Shown here: piece by piece, positions 42,063 to 51,562 of the stretch
Position numbering within the stretch: the stretch's first letter is position 1
How the letters are laid out: every line of letters begins with the position of its first letter
Source of the DNA: Chloroflexota bacterium
GTDB taxonomy: Bacteria; Chloroflexota; Limnocylindria; Limnocylindrales; CSP1-4
Direction: 5' to 3'
NCBI GenBank assembly: GCA_003169735.1
Contig: PNAP01000031.1
Span: 1-64,000, forward strand
DNA length: 64,000 nucleotides
Notes under the pieces: model-generated
Seen by the model: the letters and a program-made list of their open reading frames with translations, nothing else
Told to the model about the DNA's origin: nothing
Databases searched by the model: none
Translations under genes and position numbers: made by a program

Positions 42063-42398
42063 GTGACTTTGGCGACAGCACCCGACCTCTCGACCGAGAC
42101 CGATGATTGCACGGACGTCTCGAGCGAGGCCGACCGGCAGCGATTCGCAGCCATCGGTCGGGCGCTGGCCGATCCGAAGCGACTGTGCGTCCTCGAGATC
42201 CTTGCCGGCGGTGAACGCTCGGTGAGCGACCTCTCACGGGAAGCCAGCTGTCACGTCCCGAACATGAGCCAACACCTGGCGGTCCTCCGCTCGGCGGGCC
42301 TGGTCGAGACGCGGCGCGAGGGCAACGCCGTCCTCTATCGCCTCGCGAACCCACACGTCCTCGAGACTTATCGCCTCATCCAGGCGCTGGCCGGATAG
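42063..42398 (+). CDS. ArsR-family regulator
   Basis: 111-residue winged-helix protein: FAAIGRALADPKRLCVLEIL, GERSVSDLSREASCHVPNMS, QHLAVLRSAGLVETRREGNA, VLYRLANPHV. Cys residues occur near residue 17, in KRLCVLE and in EASCHVP. The classical ELCVC metal box is absent, so a metal or redox signal through the other Cys pair is possible. GTG 42063 follows the promoter directly. Thioredoxin follows after 23 nt, which makes a thiol/redox signal attractive, by inference. Confidence 0.88.
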   Translation: MTLATAPDLSTETDDCTDVSSEADRQRFAAIGRALADPKRLCVLEILAGGERSVSDLSREASCHVPNMSQHLAVLRSAGLVETRREGNAVLYRLANPHVLETYRLIQALAG

Positions 42399-42421
42399 CC
42401 AGCAGAAAGGAACCCATTCCC

Positions 42422-42805
42422 ATGGCCATCAAGGAAGCGACCGACGCGACATTCGAAGAGATGGTGCTTCACAGCGAGCGTCCAGTGGTCGTTGACTTCT
42501 GGGCGACGTGGTGCGGACCCTGCAAGATGGTCGCCCCCGAGATGGTGAAGCTCGCCGCGAAGTACGAGGGCGCGGTCGATGTCGTCAAGGTCGATGTCGA
42601 CGCCAACCCCGGCATCTCGCAGGCGTTCAACATCATGAGCATCCCCACCATCGCGTTCTTCCGGCCCGGCGCAACGCCCCAGGGCGTCGTCGGCTTCCGC
42701 CAGCTCGAGCAGCTCGAGCAGCAGTTCGGACTGGCCCAGTTCATCCCCGCCCCGGCCGCTCCGGTCGCCACGGCGACGCCCACCTCGGGCGACTCCGCCA
42801 CCTGA
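42422..42805 (+). CDS. trxA: Thioredoxin
   Basis: 127 residues. VVVDFWATWCGPCKMVAPEM carries the redox WCGPC (about 30-34), the buried Asp is in VDVDANPGI, and the cis-Pro is in MSIPTIAFFRPG. A short Ala/Pro/Thr-rich tail is added. Reduces cytoplasmic disulfides. ATG 42422 is preceded by AGAAAGGAAC. Co-transcribed with arsR and closed by a good terminator at 42827. Confidence 0.94.
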   Translation: MAIKEATDATFEEMVLHSERPVVVDFWATWCGPCKMVAPEMVKLAAKYEGAVDVVKVDVDANPGISQAFNIMSIPTIAFFRPGATPQGVVGFRQLEQLEQQFGLAQFIPAPAAPVATATPTSGDSAT

Positions 42806-42826
42806 CCTCGCTCTCCGCACACCCCG

Positions 42827-42860
42827 ACGCCCCGGCCGACCCCCGGGGCGTTTCCTTTTG
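42827..42860 (+). terminator. Intrinsic terminator after thioredoxin
   Basis: Perfect 9-bp stem ACGCCCCGG (42827-42835) / CCGGGGCGT (42843-42851), 7-nt loop, followed by TTTCCTTTTG. It is the best-formed rho-independent terminator in the window. Confidence 0.8.
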
Positions 42861-42888
42861 CCCCGAGCTGTTCGACGGCATCGACCAG

Positions 42889-43374
42889 TCACTCAGGACC
42901 GCTGGGTTCGGACAGCCGCATCAGGAGCGCGGGACCATCGGGGTGATCGTCCCAGGGGCGGTCGATGCTGAACCCGGCCTTCTCCCAGGCACGGATGGCT
43001 CGAGGGTTGTCCTGCGCCGGGTCCACGGTGATGTCGCGCCAACCGCGGTCGCGCACCAGATGCGAGATCAGCAGTCGCGCCGCCATCGGCCCCAAGCCCT
43101 GGTCCCGCCACTCGGGCACCAGCATCATGTCGAGCCCTGCGTCACCCGGGCCTTCGAGGTGGTACTGGATGTAGCCGATGGGCTGCTCCGCGGACTCGAC
43201 GATGAAAGACTCGACTCGTGGACATCGAAGGCCGATGTACTTGGTTGCCACTTCATCTCTGGTGAGCGCCCGTCCGCCCCACCATCGATAGATCTCCAGC
43301 TCGGCAAACCAATGTGCAAGCAGGTCGAGGTCCCGCGAGGTCGATGGCCGAAGTCGGAGCCCACCGGCTTCCAA
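42889..43374 (-). CDS. GNAT-family N-acetyltransferase
   Basis: 161 residues, close to the AAC(6')/RimJ-like branch. GLRLRPSTSRDLDLLAHWFA opens the fold, PIGYIQYHLEG follows, and DMMLVPEWRDQGLGPMAARL is the acetyl-CoA pyrophosphate loop (here Q-G-L-G-P-M). NPRAIRAWEKAGF is the family's terminal helix. The substrate is unknown. The frame opens with TTG 43374; no better start is seen. It is convergent with the thioredoxin terminator. Confidence 0.8.
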   Translation of the reverse strand: MEAGGLRLRPSTSRDLDLLAHWFAELEIYRWWGGRALTRDEVATKYIGLRCPRVESFIVESAEQPIGYIQYHLEGPGDAGLDMMLVPEWRDQGLGPMAARLLISHLVRDRGWRDITVDPAQDNPRAIRAWEKAGFSIDRPWDDHPDGPALLMRLSEPSGPE

Positions 43375-43410
43375 GATGGGGTGAGGATGGTCCAGTTGCC
43401 GCCCTCCGAT

Positions 43411-43731
43411 CTAGGACTCGGCGGCGCGCCAGGCGCTCAGGAACCAGGCTTCGGCTCGGTCAAGGACGAACTGATCGACCGTCGGCGGGGCGAAACGGAT
43501 CCAGCCGCCGCCGCGGCGGGAGGCGGACACGTTGGGCGTCGCCTCGACGGCCTCCGCGACATCGGGATCGAGGCGAAGCTCGATGGCTCGCCCGTCGGTG
43601 ATCGCGAACGCGACGTCGTCGCGCCGATACTCGATGACATCGTCGAGGTGGTGGGCGCTCGCCGAGTCCAGATCGGCCGCTAATCGGGCGAACAGGTCTG
43701 CCATGGTGGCACCCGCTCCGCCGCCGTTCAT
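43411..43731 (-). CDS. Small protein of unknown function linked to the acyl-CoA mutase
   Basis: 106 residues (ATG 43731; an internal ATG at 43704 is possible). Helix ADLFARLAADLDSASAHHLD, then DVAFAITDGRAIELRLDPDV (strand pair) and a C-terminal helix FVLDRAEAWFLSAWRAAES. No family recognised. It overlaps the PPOX gene by 4 nt and is the last member of the mutase-PPOX run, so co-expression is certain but function is not. Confidence 0.65.
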   Translation of the reverse strand: MNGGGAGATMADLFARLAADLDSASAHHLDDVIEYRRDDVAFAITDGRAIELRLDPDVAEAVEATPNVSASRRGGGWIRFAPPTVDQFVLDRAEAWFLSAWRAAES

Positions 43732-44174
43732 CGGCCCCAGCTCAGGATCCGCTCCGGGTCGACGATGATGACGATCGGCGTGCCCTTCTCGGCCATCTTG
43801 TTGGCCATCTCGATGGGGGGACGGTCGGGCAGGTAGCGGCGGATCTGGGCCTGGCTGATGCGGATGTACTCGGCCCTGCCGTCGTCCCCGTCGACGATCC
43901 AGGCGCTGCCGCGGACAAGGATGCCGCGCTTTCGCCGGAGGTCTCCATCGATCTCCAGTGCCGCGCGGCCGGTTCGCCGGATATTCGCGACCTTGTGGTC
44001 CGTGGCGTCCGTGCCGATGGAGAACCGCTCGCCGTCCCAGTGGAACCAGGCCGGCACCACGTGAGCATCGCCGTTCTTCTCGATGGTCCCGATGCGGCAC
44101 AGGTTCGGCTCGTCGAGGAAACCGGTCAGCGCGTTCGGATCGGCGGCCCAGCCGCCAACCTTGATGGCCGCCAT
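43728..44174 (-). CDS. PPOX-class flavin/F420-dependent protein
   Basis: 148 residues with the split-barrel fold: LCRIGTIEKNGDAHVVPAWF, FSIGTDATDHKVANIRRTGR (phosphate/cofactor-binding Lys and Arg), AALEIDGD, and GILVRGSAWIVDGDD. The family uses FMN, F420 or haem; the K-V-A-N-I-R-R pattern fits the F420/FMN-binding branch. ATG 44174 shares one base with the mutase stop (TGATG). The role next to an acyl-CoA mutase is unclear. Confidence 0.8.
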   Translation of the reverse strand: MAAIKVGGWAADPNALTGFLDEPNLCRIGTIEKNGDAHVVPAWFHWDGERFSIGTDATDHKVANIRRTGRAALEIDGDLRRKRGILVRGSAWIVDGDDGRAEYIRISQAQIRRYLPDRPPIEMANKMAEKGTPIVIIVDPERILSWGR

Positions 44175-45934
44175 CAGACCGCGACCGGCTCTCGATACTC
44201 GCCGAACACGGCGCGCAGCACCCCGCACATCTCGCCGAGCGTGGCATACGCGACCGCGCATTCCACCAGCGCCGGCATCACGTTCGCTTCCGAGGATCCG
44301 GGCCGCGCTGCCAGGTCGCGCAACCGTGCCAGCGCCTGCGAGACCGCGTCCGGGTCGCGCTCCAGCCGCACCCGCGCCAATCTCGCCAGGTGCCGCTGCT
44401 TACTCTCCTCGCTGACCACGAGCAGCGGGATCTCCACCTTCTCGTCCGGATCCGCGTACACGTTTACGCCGACCATCTCGCGCTCGCCCGCGTCCAGCTC
44501 ACGCTGGAAGCGATACGCCGCGTCGGCGATCTCCTTCTGCGGATAGCCCGTCGCGATGGCCGCGACCATGCCGCCAAGGGCATCGATCTCGTCGAGGTAC
44601 CGCCACACCTGCCGCTCGACCTCGTTGGTCAGCGACTCCACGAACCACGACCCGCCGAGCGGATCCACCGTATTCGTCACGCCACTCTCCGCGGCGATGA
44701 TCTGCTGCTGCCTGAGCGCCAGCAACGCGGCCTCTGCCGAGGGCACCGCCCATGCCTCGTCGTACGCGTCGGTGTGCAGTGACTGCGACCCTCCCAGGAC
44801 GCCCGCCAGGGCCTGCAGCGCGACCCGCGTGAGATTGTTCAAGGGCTGCTGGGCGGTCAGCGACACGCCGGCGGTCTGCGTGTGGAAGCGCATCCAGGTC
44901 GAGCGTTCGTTCTCGGCGCGGTAGCGCTGCGTCATCAGCTTCCACCAGATGCGCCGCGCGGCCCGGAACTTGGCGATCTCCTCGAAGAAGTCGCTGTGGC
45001 TGTTGAAGAAGAACGACAGCCGCGGCGCGAACTCATCGACGCGCAAGCCCCGGCGCAGCGCTTCCTCCACGTAGGCCATGCCGTCGGCGATGGTGAAGGC
45101 GAGCTCCTGGACGGCGGTCGAGCCAGCCTCGCGGATGTGGTAGCCCGAGATCGAGATCGTGTTCCAGCGCGGCATCTCGCGCGTCCCGAACTCGATCGTG
45201 TCGGTGACCAGGCGGATCGAGGGTTCGGGCGGGAAGAGGAATTCCTTCTGGGCAACGAACTCCTTGAGGATGTCGTTCTGGAGCGTGCCCTCCAGGATCG
45301 CCCGCGGGAAGCCGCGCTTCTCGGCCGCCGCGATGTACATCGCCCAGATCGGCGCGGCCGGCGAATTGATGGTCATCGAGGTCGACACGCGGTCCAGGGG
45401 GATCTCGTCGAGCAGGATCTCCATGTCCGCGAGGGAACTGACCGCAACGCCGCACGTGCCGAACTCCCCATCCGCCTCGGGATCGTCGGTGTCGTAGCCA
45501 TACAGCGTGGGCATGTCGTAGGCGATCGAGAGGCCGGTCTGGCCGGCCCGCAGGAGCTGGTGGAATCGAGCGTTCGTGTCCTCCGCCGCACCGAAGCCCG
45601 CGAACATGCGCATCGTCCACAGGCGCGTCCGATAGCCCGTCGGGTGGACGCCGCGGGTGAACGGTGGCTCGCCCGGGAAGCCGACATCGCGCAGCGGATC
45701 GAAACCGGACCACGCGCCAGCGCCCGTGCGCAGCGGTTCACCGAGATGGTCGACCGCGGTCGGGCCGCCACCACCGGCACTCGTCCCCTGCCAATCCACC
45801 GGCGAGTACAGCCGAGCGATCTCGACATCGCTCATCGTGCTGAAGCGCGGCCGGCGTTCCGGCGTCCGAGCCTGGGCCTCGTGCAGCGTCCGGCGCTCCC
45901 AGCTGCGTTGTCGCTGGGCCCAGTCGTCGGTCAT
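44174..45934 (-). CDS. B12-dependent acyl-CoA mutase, large subunit (isobutyryl-type residues)
   Basis: 586-residue TIM-barrel subunit of the methylmalonyl-CoA mutase family. Substrate positions are diagnostic: [19 protein letters not shown] has Phe where methylmalonyl-CoA mutase has Tyr89, and [18 protein letters not shown] has Gln where it has Arg207. Isobutyryl-CoA mutase (IcmA) has exactly Phe and Gln. [11 protein letters not shown] and [18 protein letters not shown] are also IcmA-like. It lacks a B12 domain and needs the separate small subunit (one is at 37148). ATG 45934 with TAGAGT at 45947-45942, 7 nt upstream. Confidence 0.92.
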   Translation of the reverse strand: MTDDWAQRQRSWERRTLHEAQARTPERRPRFSTMSDVEIARLYSPVDWQGTSAGGGGPTAVDHLGEPLRTGAGAWSGFDPLRDVGFPGEPPFTRGVHPTGYRTRLWTMRMFAGFGAAEDTNARFHQLLRAGQTGLSIAYDMPTLYGYDTDDPEADGEFGTCGVAVSSLADMEILLDEIPLDRVSTSMTINSPAAPIWAMYIAAAEKRGFPRAILEGTLQNDILKEFVAQKEFLFPPEPSIRLVTDTIEFGTREMPRWNTISISGYHIREAGSTAVQELAFTIADGMAYVEEALRRGLRVDEFAPRLSFFFNSHSDFFEEIAKFRAARRIWWKLMTQRYRAENERSTWMRFHTQTAGVSLTAQQPLNNLTRVALQALAGVLGGSQSLHTDAYDEAWAVPSAEAALLALRQQQIIAAESGVTNTVDPLGGSWFVESLTNEVERQVWRYLDEIDALGGMVAAIATGYPQKEIADAAYRFQRELDAGEREMVGVNVYADPDEKVEIPLLVVSEESKQRHLARLARVRLERDPDAVSQALARLRDLAARPGSSEANVMPALVECAVAYATLGEMCGVLRAVFGEYREPVAV

Positions 45935-46087
45935 GGCGGCGACTCTAGCACGGGCCCAGTCACCGACCGGCTGGGCCGTTCGGCGGCGTTCCATGCGGGC
46001 CTGATGCGCCTACGCATGGTCTGGTGCATAGAGGCTCGGTTGATGCACGTGTGATACAGTCCGGCCCGTGCCCCCATTGCTGGGGCG

Positions 46088-46873
46088 ATGCAAGCCGTGT
46101 TGCGTCGTCTCCTGAGGCCACGTGGGCGATCACGACCCGTGTCCCGGACGTCGATCGTTTCCCTCGTCGCCATCCTCACCATCGTCGGTGGCCAGGTTTC
46201 GCCAGTCGCGACCCAGACGCCGACCACATCGTTCGACGGCAATGCCGATCGAGCCGCCGCCAGCCGCCGGATCGCGTTCCTGCCGATGCTCGGGTTCGAC
46301 TCGATGTCGGTAGCGACGACGAGCCGGGCCGGCGTCGGCGCCTCGGACGCGCAGTGGGTCTCGCTGGCACCGACGCCCATCGGTGAGGCGATCGCCTTGC
46401 CGCCATCAAGTCCATCGGTCGTTTCGAGCGCCGGTTCCGCAACCGCGTTCGGTGCGGTCGCCGCGGCCGCTGCCAAGGCGCGGGCTCACACCCACACGTC
46501 CCGGCACGAACCGCAACTCAAACCCAAGCCCGCGGCGCCGCGCTACACCGCCGTGGGCGCTTGGCATATGGCGCCGAGTGCCAGTTGGTACGGGCCCGAC
46601 TTCTACGGCCACCAGACGGCCTGCGGCCAGCGGTATACCCGTCGCATCGTCGGCGTGGCCAGTCGCACCTTGCCGTGCGGCACGCTCGTGCAGCTCCATT
46701 GGCACGGCATCACCGTCGTGGCGCCGGTCATCGACCGTGGCCCGTACGGCGCGGCGACCAACATCTTCGACCTGAGTCATGCCCTGGCGTGCAGGCTCCT
46801 CCGCCCGAGCAGCAACTCCAACGGCTGCTTCACTCGCTACGACGTGGCCTGGCGCATCGTCCGGCGCGACTGA
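46088..46873 (+). CDS. RlpA-like double-psi beta-barrel cell-wall protein
   Basis: 261 residues. A basic N-terminus is followed by a membrane/signal segment (about 22-42), then a long Ala/Ser/Pro-rich linker (to about residue 160). The C-terminal RlpA-type barrel has SASWYGPDFYGHQTACGQRY, TLPCGTLVQLHW, and VIDRGPYGAATNIFDLSHAL with the catalytic Asp. RlpA proteins cleave or bind glycan strands of peptidoglycan. ATG 46088 follows a TACAGT -10 at 46055-46060, giving a short leader of about 20 nt. Four Cys in the barrel could form disulfides. Confidence 0.82.
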   Translation: MQAVLRRLLRPRGRSRPVSRTSIVSLVAILTIVGGQVSPVATQTPTTSFDGNADRAAASRRIAFLPMLGFDSMSVATTSRAGVGASDAQWVSLAPTPIGEAIALPPSSPSVVSSAGSATAFGAVAAAAAKARAHTHTSRHEPQLKPKPAAPRYTAVGAWHMAPSASWYGPDFYGHQTACGQRYTRRIVGVASRTLPCGTLVQLHWHGITVVAPVIDRGPYGAATNIFDLSHALACRLLRPSSNSNGCFTRYDVAWRIVRRD

Positions 46874-47270
46874 CCGATCGGGCCCCGGCGGAGGCACGAC
46901 CGGGCCACACCACCCTCTTTGCCAGTGCTCTGCCCATGGACCCGGTCCCATGGTCCGGTGTCGCCGAGTACCGCGTCGCCATTGGAACCACGTGGCGCCG
47001 ACGGTAACGTTCAGCTCGCCGTCGTCTCCGATCCATTGGGGGCGGCCCGAGGCGTCGACCACCGAGTCAGGGAACGAACGCGATCCGGCCAGGGAACTAC
47101 AAGATCGCCGCTCCCGGAAGACGAGTCGAATAACTGGAACCATCCGGCCAAACCGGACCGACCAGGGAACAGGGCCGACGGCGGAATCATCGGATCATCG
47201 CTCCCGCCATCGGGCGCCAGGTCGAGTCGAGCAGACTCGAGCCTCAGATGATCAAGCCCCGGCTCGTCGC
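46874..47270. other. Gene-free region; possible decayed coding stretch
   Basis: No supported gene. The minus strand at about 46960-47080 encodes a stretch (ASGRPQWIGDDGELNVTVGA) with plausible protein character but no start or continuation, so it may be a remnant. A hairpin at 47222-47240 (TCGAGTC/GACTCGA) lies about 30 nt past the DnaJ-like gene's stop and may end its transcript. Confidence 0.35.
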
Positions 47271-48086
47271 CTACGAACCGGTCGCCGATGTCTCCGACTC
47301 GGTCGCCCGATCCCGTCCCTCCCCGAAGCCGGTCCGTGAAGGGCGCAGGATGCGCGGCACGCCACGCTCGTCCATGTCCGCCTGGATCACGCGCGCTCCC
47401 ATCACCAGATCACGGTCGCGGGTGATGGTGTGGGCGATCCAATCGATGTACGTCGGTTCATGGTCGGCGACCTCGCCGAGCGTCCGGCCGTGGAAACGCC
47501 CGAAGACGAGCGGCGTCTCGCGTGCTTCCTGGAGTGAAGGAAGCCGCGCCGAGGGGCCGGAAGCACGCCGCCTGACCGGGCCGGTCGGCGTGCTCGCGCG
47601 CAGGTCCGAGTCGGGATAGCGGCGGCCGGTCGGCGCATGGCCCGACAACGGCGATCGGCCGGGGCTCGTCGTCGCGTTGCGGCGATGGAACGCGGCGCTG
47701 GTGTCGAAGCGGGCGGTGACCGGTCGTGACACCGGAGGTGGCGGCGGACCGCCACTCCCGCCGCTCCCGGCCCAGTCGGTCGATGCGCCGGGGTCGAAAC
47801 CCGCCGCGCCCGGGTGCGGTTGCGGGTCATGGGCGCTCGCCCGCCGTGCCTGGGGAGAGGCGTCATATCGAGCGCGCCGGATCGGGTCGCGCAACAGGTC
47901 GTAAGCGGCATTGATGCGCGCCATGCGCGCCGTCAGGCGCTTGGTCTCGCTGCCCTCGCCGCCGGCACGATCGGGGTGGTGCTCGCGCGCGAGCGCGCGC
48001 CATCGTCGCTTGATGACCGGCTCGGCCGCGTCGTGCGCAACGCCGAGGACGCTGTACGGGTCGCCTCTGAAAGTCGATACGGGCAT
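47271..48086 (-). CDS. DnaJ-domain protein with C-terminal DUF3820-like module
   Basis: 271 residues. N-terminal J domain: DPYSVLGVAHDAAEPVIKRR, then LAREHHPDRAGG with the HPD motif, and RINAAYDLLRDPIRRARYD. A long Pro/Gly/Arg-rich linker follows (about 75-190). The C-terminal TPLVFGRFHGRTLGEVADHE and PTYIDWIAHTITRD matches the F-G-x-x-x-G-x-x-L...Y-x-x-W pattern of DUF3820-like modules, which also occur in helicases and exonucleases. ATG 48086 with extended -10 TGGTAGCCT 8 nt upstream. Divergent from the DNA ligase. Confidence 0.78.
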   Translation of the reverse strand: MPVSTFRGDPYSVLGVAHDAAEPVIKRRWRALAREHHPDRAGGEGSETKRLTARMARINAAYDLLRDPIRRARYDASPQARRASAHDPQPHPGAAGFDPGASTDWAGSGGSGGPPPPPVSRPVTARFDTSAAFHRRNATTSPGRSPLSGHAPTGRRYPDSDLRASTPTGPVRRRASGPSARLPSLQEARETPLVFGRFHGRTLGEVADHEPTYIDWIAHTITRDRDLVMGARVIQADMDERGVPRILRPSRTGFGEGRDRATESETSATGS

Positions 48087-48154
48087 ACCCTCCGAGGCTA
48101 CCACGCGCAGTGCGAGTCAACCCCGCGGCGCCGCGCGCGACCTACACTGAATGC

Positions 48155-49252
<1,098 letters not shown>

Positions 49253-49291
49253 CGCCTCGTACACTCACGCCACCAGACCGGGAGGAGATGC

Positions 49292-50629
49292 ATGTCCGAT
49301 ACGATTCGACCCGAAGACGAGCCGATCTCCGACGCTGCGCCAGCCGAGCCCGAGCCGGCGTCCGTCACGGCTGATCCCGGAGCCGCTGACCCCGTCACCT
49401 CGCCGCAGCCGACCTACATCGTCCCCGGCCTCGACGACGCAGCACCCACGAGTGCCCCGCCCCCTGCTTCGCCGGCGCAGCCGGCCTGGATGGCGGCGCT
49501 CGGCCCGACACCGACGATCGCGCCACCGGCGCCCCCCGCGCCCGTGGACGCGCCGCCGCCCGTTGCGCCGCCCGCGTCCCCGAAGCCGGCCTGGTTGGAG
49601 GCCCTCGGCCCGACACCCCCGGTCGCGCCACCACCGGCGCCGCTCGGCCCTGTCCCTGCCCAGCCCTCGTGGGTGTCGACGCCCAGCCAGGCGGTCGATC
49701 CCCGGCCCTCCGCGCCGGCCTGGCCGCCGGCTCCGATCGCACCGCCCGTGCTGCCACCGATCGCGCCGCTCCCTTCGGTATCGGCCGACTCTCCGACCGA
49801 GACGGCCTTCCAGCCCGTCGTGGCTCCACCGGCCATCAGCACACCGCCGGCGTACGTGGCGCCCCCGGCGCAAGTGGCTCCGCCCGTGTACGTGGCTCCG
49901 CCTGTGTACGTGGCACCACCGACGTTCGCCCCGCTCCCGGGTGCGGCCCCGCCACAGCCGTACGGCCAAGAGGGAACGGCCACGTATCCGATCGGCGGTC
50001 AACCACAGCCTCAGCCGACGGCCTATCCGCCGACCTACCAGCAACCGAACTTCCAACAACCACCAGGCCCGGGCGGATACCCGCCGCCCTACCCGCCCGC
50101 CGGACAGCCGTGGGCGCAACCGCCAGCGGCGGGCTGGACCCAGACGCCGACCGGCCCGACCGGCGTCATGCGATACGGAAACTCGGTCGTGGCCAAGTTC
50201 GCGGCACTGCTGCTGTTCGTCGTAGCGGCAACCGTCATCGGGCTGGGCATCGCGCTGGTCGCGTTCGCGAAGAGCGCCGGGCCGGTCAACGATCTCGGGG
50301 TCGGCACGCCGATCGCCGCGAGCATCGTGATCTTCGGCGTCGTTGCCCTCCTGGCGGTGATCGGCATCCTCTTCCACCGCGGCTGGGCCAGAGGCCTCGG
50401 GCTCCTCGTGTCGCTGGCCGGGATGGTGCTCGGCGGGGCCATCGTCTGGGCCGCACGATCGAACTTCAGTGGCGACTTCGATCTCGGGTCTGGGACGCGC
50501 CACTACGCGGTGAGCGCCCCCGATACCGCGACGCTGGCCGCCGCCGCCATCCCGCTGGTCGTCTTCGCGCTGATCTTCCTGGCGCTGCTCATCGGCGGCA
50601 AGCATTTCCGCAAGGTTCGGGTCACGTAA
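49292..50629 (+). CDS. Proline-rich cytoplasmic domain plus four-TM membrane protein
   Basis: 445 residues. The first 290 are Pro/Ala-rich with repeats: PAWMAALGPTPTIAPP and PAWLEALGPTPPVAPP (about 63 and 98), then several VAPPxYVAPP units (about 190-215) and a Gln/Tyr/Pro-rich stretch. Four membrane helices follow (about 302-325, 345-362, 370-390, 415-435), ending KHFRKVRVT. A -10 TACACT at 49260-49265 and GGGAGGAG before ATG 49292 give a leadered mRNA. The downstream gene is a paralogue. Function unknown; Pro-rich arms may bind partner proteins. Confidence 0.75.
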   Translation: MSDTIRPEDEPISDAAPAEPEPASVTADPGAADPVTSPQPTYIVPGLDDAAPTSAPPPASPAQPAWMAALGPTPTIAPPAPPAPVDAPPPVAPPASPKPAWLEALGPTPPVAPPPAPLGPVPAQPSWVSTPSQAVDPRPSAPAWPPAPIAPPVLPPIAPLPSVSADSPTETAFQPVVAPPAISTPPAYVAPPAQVAPPVYVAPPVYVAPPTFAPLPGAAPPQPYGQEGTATYPIGGQPQPQPTAYPPTYQQPNFQQPPGPGGYPPPYPPAGQPWAQPPAAGWTQTPTGPTGVMRYGNSVVAKFAALLLFVVAATVIGLGIALVAFAKSAGPVNDLGVGTPIAASIVIFGVVALLAVIGILFHRGWARGLGLLVSLAGMVLGGAIVWAARSNFSGDFDLGSGTRHYAVSAPDTATLAAAAIPLVVFALIFLALLIGGKHFRKVRVT

Positions 50630-50688
50630 GGCGTGCGCGTGCCGTAGTCTGGAGACGCACCAGTCGATCGATACGGGAGGCGACCGAG

Positions 50689-51378
50689 ATGTCCGGACCG
50701 CAGCAACCCCCTGGCGACCCACAACAACCACCGTGGGGCCAGCCCCAGACGACACCGACCGAACCCGCGCCACCGTGGCCGCAACCGCCTGCCCAGCAGG
50801 CGCCTCAGTGGGGTCAAGCGCAGCAGCCAGCCCCGCCGTGGCCTCAGCAGCCACAGCAGGCCCCGCCCGGCTGGGCACAGCAGCCGCCGAGCAGCTGGGG
50901 ACCGCCGCCGCAGAGCGGTTGGGGTCAACCCGAGATGGCGCAGGCGCAGAGCACGTCGCTCCTCGTCGTGCTCGCTGGCGTGGTCTTCCTGATCTGGGGC
51001 CTGGTCATCACCCTTATCGGCGTGGGCCTGACCGCCGGCGGTCAGGCCATCAGGGACTACCTTGTGAACCATGGATACACGGTGGACTTCGGAGGCGCGA
51101 TCACCGTGATCGGCATCGTCGTCCTCGTTGTCGGCATCCTGCACTTGATCGTGGCCGTGTTCTCCTGGGCGCATCGAGCGTTCGCGCGATATACGGGAAT
51201 CGCCATCGCGGCGATCTTCGTGCTCTTCGGCATCCTCGCCCTCGCCAGCTCATCGAATTCGGACAGCGTCTCTGGCACGCGCTCGTCGGTCGGTGGTGAC
51301 CTCGTCTTCCTCCTGGTCCCGTACGGCTTCTGCCTCATCGCGCTGATCGTCGGAGGTCGCCACTTCCGACGCGCCTGA
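50689..51378 (+). CDS. Pro/Gln/Trp-rich four-TM membrane protein (paralogue)
   Basis: 229 residues. The N-terminal 85 residues consist of WGQxQQPxPPWPQ-like repeats. They are followed by four membrane helices and a C-terminal GGRHFRRA that parallels GGKHFRK of the preceding protein, so the two are likely duplicates with diverged arms. TAGTCT at 50645-50650 and GGGAGG before ATG 50689 mark its own leadered promoter. Function unknown. Confidence 0.75.
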   Translation: MSGPQQPPGDPQQPPWGQPQTTPTEPAPPWPQPPAQQAPQWGQAQQPAPPWPQQPQQAPPGWAQQPPSSWGPPPQSGWGQPEMAQAQSTSLLVVLAGVVFLIWGLVITLIGVGLTAGGQAIRDYLVNHGYTVDFGGAITVIGIVVLVVGILHLIVAVFSWAHRAFARYTGIAIAAIFVLFGILALASSSNSDSVSGTRSSVGGDLVFLLVPYGFCLIALIVGGRHFRRA

Positions 51379-51562
51379 ACAGGCCTGACGGCCGGGACGA
51401 ACCGGCAGCCACCGCCGGTTCAGTGTCCTCGGCGCTCGCTCCAGTCGGCCCGACGGGCGACGAATGGCTTGTGTCGGCCCGGCGTCGACGGAGCCATTGA
51501 CCGGAGCCGACATCGCGGCTACGTTGTCGTTCCTCCGTCGTGCCGGTGAGCGATCCTGAAGG

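Noticed and set aside
41804..42106. 100-codon frame behind TAGGAT-6-ATG
   Set aside because: It overlaps the arsR coding start in another frame and has no protein-like composition; kept only as a possible frameshift start.
44174..45934. Methylmalonyl-CoA mutase (default name)
   Set aside because: The two carboxylate-binding residues are replaced by Phe and Gln, as in isobutyryl-CoA mutase.
46406..47143. Minus-strand frame covering the RlpA gene and the following gap
   Set aside because: Most of it is antisense to RlpA; only a short stretch looks protein-like and lacks a start.
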